In this document: positions 22,394 to 34,301 of the stretch, piece after piece
How the letters are laid out: every line of letters begins with the position of its first letter
How positions within the stretch are numbered: the stretch's first letter is position 1
DNA from: Sapria himalayana
Taxonomy: Eukaryota > Streptophyta > Magnoliopsida > Malpighiales > Rafflesiaceae
NCBI GenBank assembly: GCA_029783825.1
Contig: JAREIK010016265.1
Location: forward strand, 95,683-159,682
DNA: 64,000 nucleotides
Direction of reading: 5' to 3'
Notes under the pieces: model-generated
The model's database searches: none
What the model saw: the letters and a program-made list of their open reading frames with translations, nothing else
Told to the model about the DNA's origin: nothing
Position numbers and translations under genes: made by a program

Positions 22394-24539
22394 TATCACA
22401 AATTTAAATACGGAAATTAAAATAAAATGGTACAACCTTAAAAATAGGTTGAAATAATATAAAAAAATCTTCTGGAACTATACATCCAAGCAAACCACAT
22501 AAATTTCCCATCATAAAAATAAAATATATAAAAATTAATAATCATAGGAAACAACAAAATCTTATAATATCTACTAACAAGTATGGATCATGTTAATTTT
22601 AAAAAACATAAGATTTCTCATGGAGAAAAATATCCTTCAGATCTAGATGACAAAACTATTTACAAGTCTTTCTAGTTCAGGCTGAAGTTGACATGAAACT
22701 AAGAGTTTACTATCCAGTACCTAGAGTATATGCTAAGAGAATGAGGCATATTCAACTTGCTCGGACAAGAAACAAGTCTATCAAGTAACCAAATGGTCAT
22801 GCATTTAATCCAAATTGATCTGGACCTTACAACCACCCTCTAAAAAAAGACATACGAAAAATTTATATTATATCTGACATGAAAGGAACAAACGATGACA
22901 TGAAACAAAAATTAGTAATACAGTAATTTGAAAATAAATTTTATCTTGAGGAATATTAAAATTAAAATTTATATTGTATGAGAAAATATATACAATAATT
23001 TGAAATTTGATTAGCTTTGTACCGAATTTTTGATATTGATTTTTATTACTTTTAAAAAAATACATATTTAAATAATTATTTTAAAATTAAATACAAAAAT
23101 AAATTTTAGAACGATTACAAGATTAACCTATGAGATATTTTGGATTCATCATATTCTCCAAGAGATCATCTACTTTCAATTCCCACAACACTTCATTATG
23201 ATAATTAAACAATGCATATTACATATAATCTGATATTCTATGATTAGAGAAAACACATAATAAAAAACTACAACTTCCTCGAGAAAAAGAATCAGAATAA
23301 AATAATTATTATAGCATATATTCCAATATAAGAGCAACCAGTGAATATCATCATATAGATCTTGTCTCATACAAAGTCCACCTCTATCTGTTTCGTTCGC
23401 ATATGAAATATTAAATTATATGTTACACGACTTATTATCAATCAGAAGTACAAGTAAGGAAAAAAGTACAATGAATTCATGTGAAAATTTTGGACATATA
23501 TCTAATTAAATTATATTCTTTAAACAATATCTTATGTCTTACTTTTACTTTTCCAAAACTTATAAAAAAATATATCCTGAACAAAAAATACAATATTTCT
23601 ACTCATTAAAATCTAATCATTCTCGAATAAAAAATACTTATATCCTCTTTGAGAATTGAAATACTCAAGAAATGTATATCTCATGATATTGGATGTAGTT
23701 TATCCTATCCTGAAAAGCTATCCAAGACTAAATAAATATATCTAAACATTCTGAGAAGCATGCTACATAATATCACTAAAAGATGTAAGTTCTATAAGAG
23801 TATCCATGGATCCTCTAGGAATAAAATCTCAACTCTCACTTACATTCTCATTCCCACTCTCACTTTCAAATGTACCCATTATTTTAGACACTAAATCTAT
23901 CAAATCAAATAAGTCTATTCAAACCAAACTGACATTCAAGATAAGAAACTTTATAATAATTTTTCTAATTGACAAATATTATACTCTAGGGTAGGATCAT
24001 TAACTTGTAAATTATTAACTTGGTCATCCATTAATAGCCAAATTGATAATATTTTTCTTTTGTATTAATGATATTTCAACCATAGAATATAATGTTTTAA
24101 TATGTTGAATCATTAAATTGTACATTCTCTACTTAGTCGCTCATCATTGACCAAGTTAAGAATATTCTATCCTTGTCTTAATGATATTTCAACAAATGAA
24201 GACATTTAAAAGGAAAATTTTCTATCATAGTGAGAGTATACAATCAACCTTGCATAATTTCCAATTGAGTCTTCCTAATAGTCTTTCAATCCTGCAAACA
24301 AATATAAATAATAGACAACCAAAAATTAAAAAAAAAAACTCAACAAATCTCACAGACAATAACAATATATCTCAAACCCTTATATAATTGGTTAATATGT
24401 TGGACAAGCCCTAATGTTGAGTATCACTATCAATAAAAATAATAAAATGAAAAACATACAACTATAATTTGCAATACTCCCTATCAAGCAAGCATATATA
24501 AAGTTTGAGATAATTTAGAAAAAAAAATAAAATAAGCAG
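22394..24539. other. Decayed LTR of M3 and AT-rich DNA
   Basis: The first few hundred bases should be the 5' LTR of M3 by position. The rest contains phrases resembling copia linker/integrase DNA on the minus strand (around 23,570-23,720, similar to 18,960-19,080), but translations were too broken to assign. Confidence 0.35.
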
Positions 24540-26230
24540 AGGCCCCTTCAAGACCTTCGTGAAGATATTCATTGGCTACCATGTTATCTAAATATATATC
24601 ATAGTTATAATTTCATCCAAATTTTTCTTAGTGGAGAATGAGCAATCAACCTTCATGGGTTTCATTCGCTCACGATATACTAGATTAAAAATTATATACA
24701 TCATTGCTTTATTGTTATAGTAAATGATAATAAAAAAAGAGAATACATACTTAATCTCCTCGAGCAGATAACACATATAAATATCTCACAAGTAATCGTC
24801 CCAATCATTATGAACTCCACATTACATCTCAAAATAATTGTCTAACACTTGCTTTTATAAGAGATAAGATTGTCTCTGAAAATAATATAAATTTTGTAGT
24901 TGATCTTTCGATACAAGCTGGTGTTCAATTCTAGATAATCATTGACATACCACAGTACATGAAGAGCCATCTAGGGGGACCCCACCTCTTTGTATATCTC
25001 CTCCTCCTAGTATAACTCTAAGATCTAGTAACCTGATCTCTCATTCTTTAGTTTATCATGGATCGGAACTGAAATAGACTCACATGTTACCATATCATCT
25101 ATAGACTATAGTTGAGAGATATTTTCTCTCCTAACAAACCCTTATCTATTTATACAACACATGTACTTTTTGAAACATATAATGACTCAATATAAGTATC
25201 ATAATATTGTGCACAGAATTCACATGTAGCTATTAAGTGACACTCTCCTAGTTCAAGGTCCACATGAAATTATAGAATAGAAAGAGAGAGAACAAGTCTA
25301 AATATATTTTCTAGACTCTTACTCTTCTTAAACTCCTTAAAAATATTATCTCAAAAAAATGATGTTTTTACTCATTAAAATTTTATTAGTCTTTGATAAA
25401 AATAGAGTTTCACGCTCTATAGTAAAGAAATCCTTAGTGTTAGAGTAAAAAATACTCAACTTGACTAGTATCGAATGGACAAACTGAGAATGTATAAACA
25501 ATGAGTTCACCACACTTAAATAGTTATAAAATATTTCAATTGAATGAAACTCAATAACTTTTGATGAATTGCTAGACTATCATAATAATAAAGAAATAGA
25601 AAGAAAATTTAACAAAAAAAAAAAGATTAGCTTTTACATGAGTATTGACTTTTATGTCAATAATTCATGAATATAAGAAAAAGGTATGATTCAAAAAAGT
25701 TGAAAAACATGGAGGTCGGCAGAAGCATTTCACTATTATTGGAAGAATATGTGAGGACCTATGAAAGACTCTAGTAGTTTCTCTCTGTAAAATCTATGCA
25801 GTACTCTCAACCTCCTCTCTGAAATAAAATTCAGCATCTACCTCTAAAGTGACCCATCTTCCTACAACATGTACACGAAAATAAGACTCTCATCTATCTA
25901 TCTATGTTGTGACAATATCTCTCATTACTCGATGTATAAACTCAAATTTGAGTATCCAATGATGTTGAAACCCTACTAAATTTATCATCCCCAAAATGAA
26001 CAGTAAATCCAAACTTGGGAGTTTTGCATTTGAAACCCTAAAATTGATACAAATAAAAAATAACTCTAATTTTGAATAATTCCCAAAACTCTAAATTAAG
26101 GAATTCTCCAAAACCCTATGTAGAATTTAAAGATAAATTATAAAATAAAAACAATAATACTCAATTTCTAAAATATCATAGACAACAGACTAAGACAGAT
26201 CAAAAAATAATTGAGTCAGTCTATAAGTTG
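24540..26230 (-). mobile_element. Copia M4a, minus strand, RNase H plus integrase-side remnants
   Basis: The minus frame 24,588-24,776 contains IYYNNKAMMYIIFNLVYRER then MKPMKVDCSF, the copia RNase H block ([26 protein letters not shown]). At 24,545-24,590 MNIFTKVLKGPLL matches ADIFTKALKGPL near the end of pol. Rightward, 24,950-25,500 and 25,700-25,960 resemble linker and integrase DNA of the other minus copias; no RT was found, so an internal deletion is inferred. No LTR was resolved at either end. Confidence 0.65.
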
Positions 26231-26329
26231 GATGCTCCCATCTAATAACATAAAATAAAAAATAAAAACTGAAAAAAATCACAACCCCCATGAAGCTGGT
26301 ACATGCATATTCGTAATACGTAACTTAGA

Positions 26330-27420
26330 AGAAAAAAGATATAATTGTTTGACTTTTACTTATTAGGAGATAATATTACCTCCAATAAAAGTATAAAATT
26401 CTATTATAAATCTAGTCTCGAAACATATTAATATCCAACTTGAATCTAAATACACGAATAACTGCAAATATCACTGAACCCTAAAAGAGATTCCTATTTA
26501 CTTATGTTATATTTAGATGTCATTATTAGATAGTTAATCTCTCTTAGAAAATTTTGATAAGTAATTGTATCAATTGAAGATATCATATCAAAAATAAAAT
26601 TAGTGATTCGAACAATAGAAATATTTATTAAAACATAACTTAAAAGACTATCATATGCAAAAATATTAAGTACATGCCTCCTCTATGAGAAAATGATATC
26701 ATTCATAGAATAAGCGACCTCTATATCATAAAACTACTTTATACTGGCAAGGTCTTTCATCTCAATATCAACTCATCATCTCCCGTATTCTCTAGTAAAT
26801 CAAGGAACTCTTTGACTTGGATGATTAACTACTCGTCATCTCCCATAATCAAAATATAATCAACATAGACAATTGCATACCTATGAAATTTTAAAATACT
26901 CGACTACCTATGAAAAAACAATAATATTCATATATACTGCAAACAAAATGATTACCTATGAAAACTTACAAACTATGCTCTCAATAACTACTTGGGATCG
27001 TACAATATCTTGTGTAATTTGAAAGTACATGAATGTATTGCTTTAAATCATGGTGACTACTCTATATACACCTCATCATCAAGGTCATCATAAATAATTA
27101 TATTATTTACATCTTGTTGGCATATCCTCTGATTGTAATATGAAACAAGAAAAATAAAAATTTATACTACGACCATCTTAACTACTTGAGAATAAGTAAC
27201 TTGATAATCTACATCAAATATTTGAGGGTATCGATTCTAAGTTTTACCTTTGAATGATTGATTTTCTCATTTAGATACATCTTCATAGTGAACACCCATA
27301 TACAACCAACAATACACCTTCCTGAAGGTAGTGATACCAATTTTCAATTCTCATTAAAGAAGATGACATTCATCTCATCTATCATGATCTGATGACATAT
27401 AAGTTAGAAAATGCCTCAAA
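26330..27420 (-). mobile_element. Copia M4b, minus strand, reverse transcriptase
   Basis: At 27,051-27,119 the minus strand reads QDVNNIIIYDDLDDEVYIE then a stop and SP, matching [20 protein letters not shown]. At 26,764-26,870 IVYVDYILIMGDDE matches the IVYVDDMIITGDDE polymerase box, with the second catalytic Asp changed to Tyr. At 26,656-26,763 EMKDLASIK, stop, FYDIEVAYS then RRHVLNIFA matches F-MKDLG-LKYFLGIEVAYS ... R-YVLDLL. All three pieces lie in the right order over about 460 bp. The linker segment continues to about 27,420. The element is dead; ends not found. Confidence 0.8.
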
Positions 27421-28260
27421 AATAAACCTAGATATATTAATACCATCACAATAATAATAAAAGAAACATGAAAAAATAAAATGAACGAATGACAAATTTA
27501 ATGAAATTGCGTATCGGGTATAGTTCATTAATCTTTTCTGGATCAAAAAGTCAAGATCAAAAAGTCAAGATCAAAAAACTAGCAGCGAGATTGTCTGACT
27601 CACCAATAGCCTAATTTCTAGGCTAATAAGATTGGGCATGTCCTTCTCTCTCTTGATATAAACTCTAAAACTTTAGGATATAGTTTATTTAACTTTTGTC
27701 ATGAGGCCAATGACAAGATAGTACATATCACTATCTTGTCGACTTTCATTTAAAATAATATTCTTTTCGATTTTTTATAGTTTTTGAATTACATCTAACA
27801 ACTCAATGGCAGAAATCTAATGACTATCAAATTTCTCCAATAATAAAATTTTAAAAAAATCAATGAATATAAAAATAATAAAATAAAAAATAATAAGAAA
27901 ATTATATAAATTACATATTTTATATTTTATTATTTCTAATTTATTTATAATCTTCTCTCCTATTGCATCTCATCTCTTCTATTTGACAATGATAGTAACT
28001 CATTGTCATGTATATGTTGAAATACACACTGTGCTAAAATTATTTTATTTTACGTTATTATTTTTAGATAAATATATAAGAATTAATAATAAAAGTACAC
28101 TATTAAAAAATTCTACACACATTCTCTTACGTTCATGCTAGTTTCCCATATTAAAAAAATAACAAATGGTGAATATTATAAAAATAAATTCAACCTAAAT
28201 ATTGATAACCCAAACGAATGGTTCAAGACTAAATTAGATTTTCACCCATGGTCTTCGCCA
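27421..28260. other. AT-rich DNA, possible 5' remains of M4b
   Basis: A 14-bp phrase GATCAAAAAGTCAA is tandemly repeated at 27,541-27,580. Nearby wording resembles DNA on the integrase side of other copias. No domain was read. Confidence 0.35.
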
Positions 28261-28894
28261 TAGTTTTTAAATGCACTTTTTTAACTTGATGCGTGCCTCA
28301 AAGCAAGACATTCATAAGCACCCCAAGGCGTCAAAAAAAGTATCTGCTTGATTGAGCTCCACACGAGCTCGGTTGAGCTCGACGACGCTCCTAAAGCTCC
28401 ATCGAGTTCCACCGTAGAGCTAGAGGGAACTCCACGCGAGCTCCATCGAGCTCGACAGAGCTCATCGAGCTTCGTTGTGGAGCTCGACGAAGCTCCACGA
28501 TGGTGTTCCCTAAGCTCCACGATGGAGCTCGCTGGAGCTCGACGGAGCTCCTCAAGCTCCGTCGAGCTTTCTATAGAGCAGAGGAGAGGGGCAAGGGCGA
28601 GGGCATGGGGCGAGGGGGTGAAGGAGAGGGGCGAGGGCAAGGGCAAGGGAAAGGCAAATTAAAAAAAATTAATTAATAAATTATCAAAATTTATTAAAAT
28701 TGGATAATAATATTAAATTAATAATTAATACTAAATTAAAACTAAAATAAAAATATAAAATCTAATAAATTTAAAATTTATTATATTTATGCCTTACACC
28801 GTAACTAAAAACTTACATATTAACGCCTCAAGAGTTATGTCTCGCTTCACGAACACAAAAATATCTCACTTTACACATTCTCTTTTTAAAACTC
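28261..28894. mobile_element. MITE-like element with 12-bp target duplication and GAGCTC-rich core
   Basis: The element is flanked by TGGTCTTCGCCA (28,249-28,260) and TGGTCTTCACCG (28,895-28,906), identical at 10 of 12 positions. Its ends are imperfect inverted repeats: left AGTTTTTAAATGCA and GCAAGACATTC...AAGGCGT; right (reversed) AGTTTTAAAAAGAGA and GCGAGACAT...GAGGCGT. The length of about 634 bp and lack of transposase fit a non-autonomous DNA element; a target duplication of 9-12 bp points to a Mutator-like origin. The core (28,350-28,640) is an abrupt GC-rich block. The overlapping frames on both strands (up to 121 codons) follow from the palindromic repeat and are not genes. Confidence 0.6.
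28357..28572. repeat. Cluster of ten GAGCTC palindromes
   Basis: GAGCTC occurs ten times within about 215 bp, usually as (T/C/G)GAGCTC(C/G)A with CCACGATGG and TCGACG between, so that both strands look alike. It is followed by a G-rich purine tract of GGGCGAGGGC-like words (28,575-28,655). Confidence 0.85.
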
Positions 28895-29899
28895 TGGTCT
28901 TCACCGATGTGCTTAAAACCATAAAATATGTGAACATCATCAATTTAAACATCCTTCCGCATAATTAAAAAAATATATTAGGAGTATTGAAAAAGATTCG
29001 GCATATTATATATATTATAATATATATATATATATATAATATTAATAGCATTGATCACCTTAAGAGACATATCAATCAATAAATTAAAAAATATAATACA
29101 TTATATCTCAATCAAACTCAACTTAGCCGTAAAATCATTGATGTTGAATCAATTTTAGATTCAAATATAATCTTTATTTACCTCAATAAAATTTCTGAGG
29201 AAAAATATGATAAATTTAATTATTATTATAAATCTTCCAATTAAATTTTCAATAGATCATAAACCAATTCATATTATGCAGATCTACTCAAAAATTGATT
29301 ATCATAGAATTTTAAAATCAACCTATAAGAATGATATAATAAAATATTTTAAATTTAAAAATAATTAGTGATTAATTAACTCAAAAATTTTAGTAAAATA
29401 ACATTCATGACATCTGACATCATGATTAGTCATGATGATACTTTATTCATACCATCACTAACATTCAAAATTCTAAAATAAAATAATAAAAAATTTCAAT
29501 AAACTATCATGCAAATTTCAAAATTCAAACTTCAAATATATTTAATCAAACTTAAAAATAAAATATCATGAACAATTCATATCATAACAAACATTTTAAG
29601 TTATAAAAGTCCATAAGTATTCATATATCTTTCATTAAATCCAAATCCACGACATTATCATCACTATCTTTTTTTTTCATTATTATTCTTGTATTCTCCT
29701 TCATCCCCATCTTCACTCCTAATAAATAGATTATTTCTACATCATCAATCAAATTAAGAGTAGAAGCATGTTTAGAATTTGATTATTTTGACTTTTATAT
29801 CGATGTTTGCTTAAGTTTTATTTAGCGCTTGTTTAAACTTCAAACTCCTCAACAACACAAGTTCATGCAATATCATATCATGTTAAATAATCACAATCA
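28895..29899. other. AT-rich DNA with a TA microsatellite
   Basis: Contains an (AT)n tract near 29,003-29,040. No coding motif was read; the far end may include the 3' untranslated part of hAT-3. Confidence 0.4.
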
Positions 29900-31800
29900 A
29901 ATACCAAATCATCTTTTATGATAATTTTATTTTTTATTCTTCTCATCAATTATTTATTATTATCATTTATATCTTTCAAATAAATATAATCATTGATATG
30001 ATATTCATTGTATTTAAAAAAAAATATCTCATGAAAATATATTACATTGAACAATGTTGTAAAAATAAATTCAATTACATTTAATTATTCTAGTAACTTT
30101 CATTTTCAAAGAGATTTTAATTTTCTTCACAACTAGATACATTGCATCTCACCATTCAACTGCAATTAATATAAATAAATGTTGAGTTAAATATTTTATA
30201 TATTTTTATCAAAAACATATAATAATTAAAATATATTAAATAACTAAATTAAAGATTTATTATCCCTTGTTCTAATTACAAACTCATTGCTAAAAAACTA
30301 TTTAGCATGCATGTACAAATCTCATTGTGATATAATTATATCTTATTTATCTTTAAGCAATCTCGATAATAATTTACATATATCTTCGAAGATTTTTAAA
30401 TATAAATTCACTCTTAATCCTTTTATATCATAATAGAACTATAACTTTAAAAAATATCCAACTAAACACAAAATTAATGAAAATAAATCACTTACCTCCT
30501 CTCAATGATTTTTATTAATTTTCATGATTTCCTTTTGCTTCTCTTCAGTACCATTAAACCATTTGATAAGTATTTTCAATACCTTTTTCATGATTGCATA
30601 AATATAGCCCATAAAAGATCTCTCCTTGCCATCCACCATGAAAAAAATATATATAAGAAGACCCGACAGTTCAAACAAAATACTATAATATTCCAAAAAT
30701 AAGGTATAAAAATTATATGTACTATATTTTCTCTTTTAATTTTTTGCTTGATTAATTTCTGTCCAAATTAAACTGGTCAAGATCTTTCTCAGGTTGATTT
30801 GTTGTCTATTGATACAAAATGAAGTGATAAAAATCATTATATATCAAGTATTTGCCAGCCTCACCCATTTATTTTGCTTAGTAAATCATTTTCATGTTGA
30901 GCAACCTCACTCTATTACAAATATAGCCTTTTATAAATATAACTCTCTCTATTATCTTCATAATTTGTGATAATTTTCTAACATATTCTAATTATAAGTC
31001 AAGATAATATGAAATACATAGCATCTAAAACAAATATGACCTTTTCAATTCAAACAAAATTAATATAAAAATTAATGTTAACCTATCATATATAAATTAA
31101 TAAAATATATAAATAATTATTTATATAAATATTTATCATCATAAAATTTGAAGCATTGTCAGTTATAATTTGAACAACATTGAGTTCAACTTCTTTCACT
31201 TAATTAGCAAGTAATTCAGATAACTTATTTAACATTTTAATAATATAAGAAATATTAATTGATTTCATAAAAATGATATCTTTTGAAGAATAAATGATGA
31301 AAATAATCAATATGATTTCCTTTCTATTAGTTTATAAACAATTATTCCAACAAATCATTTATAAACAAGAATTTTTTTTTTAAGAAATAAACTCTCATAT
31401 GATAAAAATTTAATCTCTTACATTCCAAATCAAATCGCCGTCATCATTAGTTCGAAACTAGTATTATTCATCGTATTAAATTAAATTATGATATCATATA
31501 AGTATCTACAAAATAAAATTATGAAAAAACTCAAATCACTCTCCATATAGGAGAGTGATAATTTTAAGTCATTACCACCGCCACCACTTCTCCATATATT
31601 ACTATCACTACTAGAACACCCTTTGATCTAATTTTTCTAGCAACCTCCACTTCCTCATCATTTTCACCTTGAATACCAACAAATCTTCATTCATTTTAAA
31701 AGCACGCCTAAACGTGCCTCCCATAAATACATGCATCTATCCACATACAAGGTGCATCGAGAATGGTATCGTGATTGAGGCACATGTTTAATACATATGA
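29900..31800 (-). mobile_element. hAT-3 transposon, DUF659-type transposase (minus strand, degenerate)
   Basis: Motifs appear in order on the minus strand. Linker NDEEVEVARKIRSKG (31,619-31,662). DUF659 core at 31,140-31,338: TNRKEIILIIFIIYSSKDII then KSINISYI and, after a stop, VKEVELNVVQIITDNASNF (compare WTDRK---LINF--SPKG--F-KSID-S ... V-EVGE-NVVQ--TDNASN). At 30,773-31,045 a 91-codon frame with stops includes CISYYLDL and KIIERVIFIKGYICNRVRLL (compare WTPC-AHC-DLMLED ... I--A---T-YIYNR--LL). At 30,502-30,696 an open 64-codon frame reads FFMVDGKERSFMGYIYAIMK (compare RLVD-D-KPAMGYIYEAM). A weak EWxD block near 30,140 may be the dimerisation region. Termini were not found. Confidence 0.8.
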
Positions 31801-33389
31801 ATAAAAAAATACAATAAAATACTCGTATATAATAAACAAAAATAATGGGGACAATCTAAATAAAACTACAACAAACTTCTCATAAATTCAGAATACAACA
31901 ATTAAACATGAAAAATATTATTTTTTTTTGTTATAGCTTTTAGAAGTATATATAAAGTAATCACTCGAATTTTGAGTAGAAGATGAATTGTATTCATCTC
32001 ATTGCCTATGTATTGTTATACTCACATTTTCTCCAATCTTTACCTTTTTTATTTCCTCTCTACGTTGTTAGGACTTTCAAGTCCCCTTTTGAAATAGTTT
32101 CAACTAGAATAATGCAGATCATGAAGAAAAAGATGTATAACTTCACTAAAATAAAACTTATTTTATTGATTTTTTAAGAGATTTATTGTTAGTAGCAAAT
32201 GAGTATTCCCAACCCAACAAGATCATGATCACATGAGAAAATATGTCACTTAAAAGTGAGACTAATAAGTAAGAAATTTATAACCCGTTTGATAAAACTA
32301 AAAAAATTAAGTGTTAAAAAATAAGTGCTGAAAAATTAAATACTAAAAAATTATGTGCTTAAATTTATGAGCGTTGAATTTATATTGATAACTATATAAT
32401 AAATTACTGTTAATTTAATAGTAAAGATAAATATCTTGTTTAATAACTATTAATGCTAAATACTGAAAATGATATATTTTATATATTTATATTTATTATC
32501 ATTATATTACATATTATCTAACATAAATAGAATTTCTAAAGAATTTTTTTTTACTATAATTATTAATTATTAAAAAAATAAAATCCATAAAAATATATCC
32601 ATAAATAAATCATAAATCCAAAAAAAAATAAAAATATTTAAAAAATAATCAATAAAATCTAAACTCTTATAATTATCTAAATTTTTAATATAAAAATAAA
32701 AATTAATGAACAAATAGTTAATTTGTTATTTCCTATCTTATATTAATCATGAAATAGGGTTATGATTAGGATTTGTGATGGCAGAGAAAAGAAAAGTAGA
32801 AGACAAATTTACAAAATAAATTATAGCGTGAATGAGAAAACTAAAAATAAAGAAAAGAAATAGACAAAATAGTAATTAAAAAAAAATTGTTAAAAATTTT
32901 CAACCTTCAACATTAGGAAGGTCTCTATCTACATATATGTTCAATATTTTTTCACTTAAAATTTTTAATTTTCAGCTCCTAATATATTTTTATCAAACAT
33001 ATTTTAAATTTCAAACCATTGAAAATTTTTAATTTTCAATGGTTTGAATATTTTAATTATTTTATCAAATAGTCCCTTACTCAAACGAATAAAGTAAATT
33101 ATCATGATGTTTTCTTTTCGATTGTCAAAATAGCCTTCAACGGATTCTTATAATTTAATCAATGATAATTTTTCACATATTACGAATACATCAGTTAGAT
33201 GTTAAAATATTTTCTAATAGTAATCTCAAAAAAAATGTGCATACAGAGAAGCTACCCATTTTTGAGCATGGACAGAACAATTAGATTCAATGTGCAAATT
33301 TCAAAAATTATTATACGACATAAAGTAGTCACCTAAAACATAATTTATGAGATTTTCATTCACAGTCATTTTTTATTTAAAAATTGTGT
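31801..33389. other. AT-rich DNA, nothing recognised
   Basis: Several near-palindromic AT tracts (for example GAAAATTTTTAATTTTCAATGG near 33,018) but no coding motif. The short open frame at 31,983-32,177 has no recognisable domain. Confidence 0.4.
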
Positions 33390-34301
33390 TATGTATTACT
33401 CATTATTTTATTGGATATATTTAGATGACATGTTTGATAAGTTATAAGTGAATAATATCATTATTATGTGAGTTATCGAGTTTATAATCACCCAAAACAA
33501 TAAGAACCTTTAATTACAGTTCTAGACAAATAACTTTGAAAATCTCATATACTTTCTTTATATAGTATATGTTTCAGAAAACAAATATTTAGTTGACACT
33601 CTTATGAAAATTAGACTTTTAGTAGTGCTCTATCAAATACTTCAAAAGAGTCATGTATTAATCTCTTATCATATATATACATTCTAATTGACTTGACCAT
33701 AAACAAGTAAATTATATGAAATATTTTATTATCTAATTTTTATCAAAATACAGGTAACATATGCAATCATTATGTTTAATTATTTTCTAAATTTTTCTTA
33801 ACAAGTTCGCCTATATGGAGCGCTAAATATGTGTAGATAATTGAAGAAATCTCTAAATTTTGATAATTTTTCAATGATCATAGGCTCATCTAGCTTGCAA
33901 ATTTCTAAAATTCTAGCAAGACACTGGCTTGCAAATTTCTAAAATTCTAGCAAAACACTAGCTTGCATAGAAAATAGATCTAGTACATCATGAAATAATT
34001 TTCTTTAACACAATCTTATATGCTAAAAAATATGAGATAGATAATAATTTTAAAATTTAGTATAAAGACAATCTAACATAATTGCTAGTCACTTACAAGC
34101 TACCTTTGATCAAGCACCTTATAGAGGTAATGTACCCACTTATTCTCCAACTACTCTTTATTATAATAATAAAGTAATTTATTTTTTATATCAGACTAAC
34201 TGGCATGTATATTTATGAAGGCCTTAAAGACGCCTAAATTCTCTTCCATTTCTTCTAAGTTTGGTGTACTAGACAAGTAAGCACCAACTTGATGGGAAGT
34301 A
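33390..34301 (+). mobile_element. Copia P3, RT remnant and pol C-terminus (plus strand)
   Basis: The pol end is clear: 34,203-34,301 reads ACIFMKALKTPKFSSISSKF then GVLDK, stop, APT, matching ADIFTKAL ... SKLGVLDIYAPT. Upstream, 34,132-34,182 reads VPTYSPTTLYYNNKVIY, matching P--SPTTLYCDNKAAI of RNase H; the segment between is deleted. A weaker RT trace lies at 33,410-33,620 (YLDDMFDK; FENLIYFLYI). Immediately after the pol end the sequence GATGGGAAG looks like a polypurine tract, and an LTR should start near 34,300. Confidence 0.6.
33893..33967. repeat. 34-bp tandem duplication (2.2 copies)
   Basis: Units 33,893-33,926 and 33,927-33,960 start GCTTGCAAATTTCTAAAATT and differ at two positions, both G in the first and A in the second; a third copy begins and stops after 7 bp. 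It lies inside copia P3. Confidence 0.95.

Noticed and set aside
21268..22407. Several overlapping open frames of 87-146 codons on both strands
   Set aside because: They run through low-complexity CAC/30-bp repeats whose period keeps frames open on both strands; no domain, no conserved start context.
28281..28662. Open frames of 121 (minus) and 104 (plus) codons
   Set aside because: Both derive from the palindromic GAGCTC repeat and the purine-rich tract of a MITE; they overlap on opposite strands and show only repeat-encoded residues.
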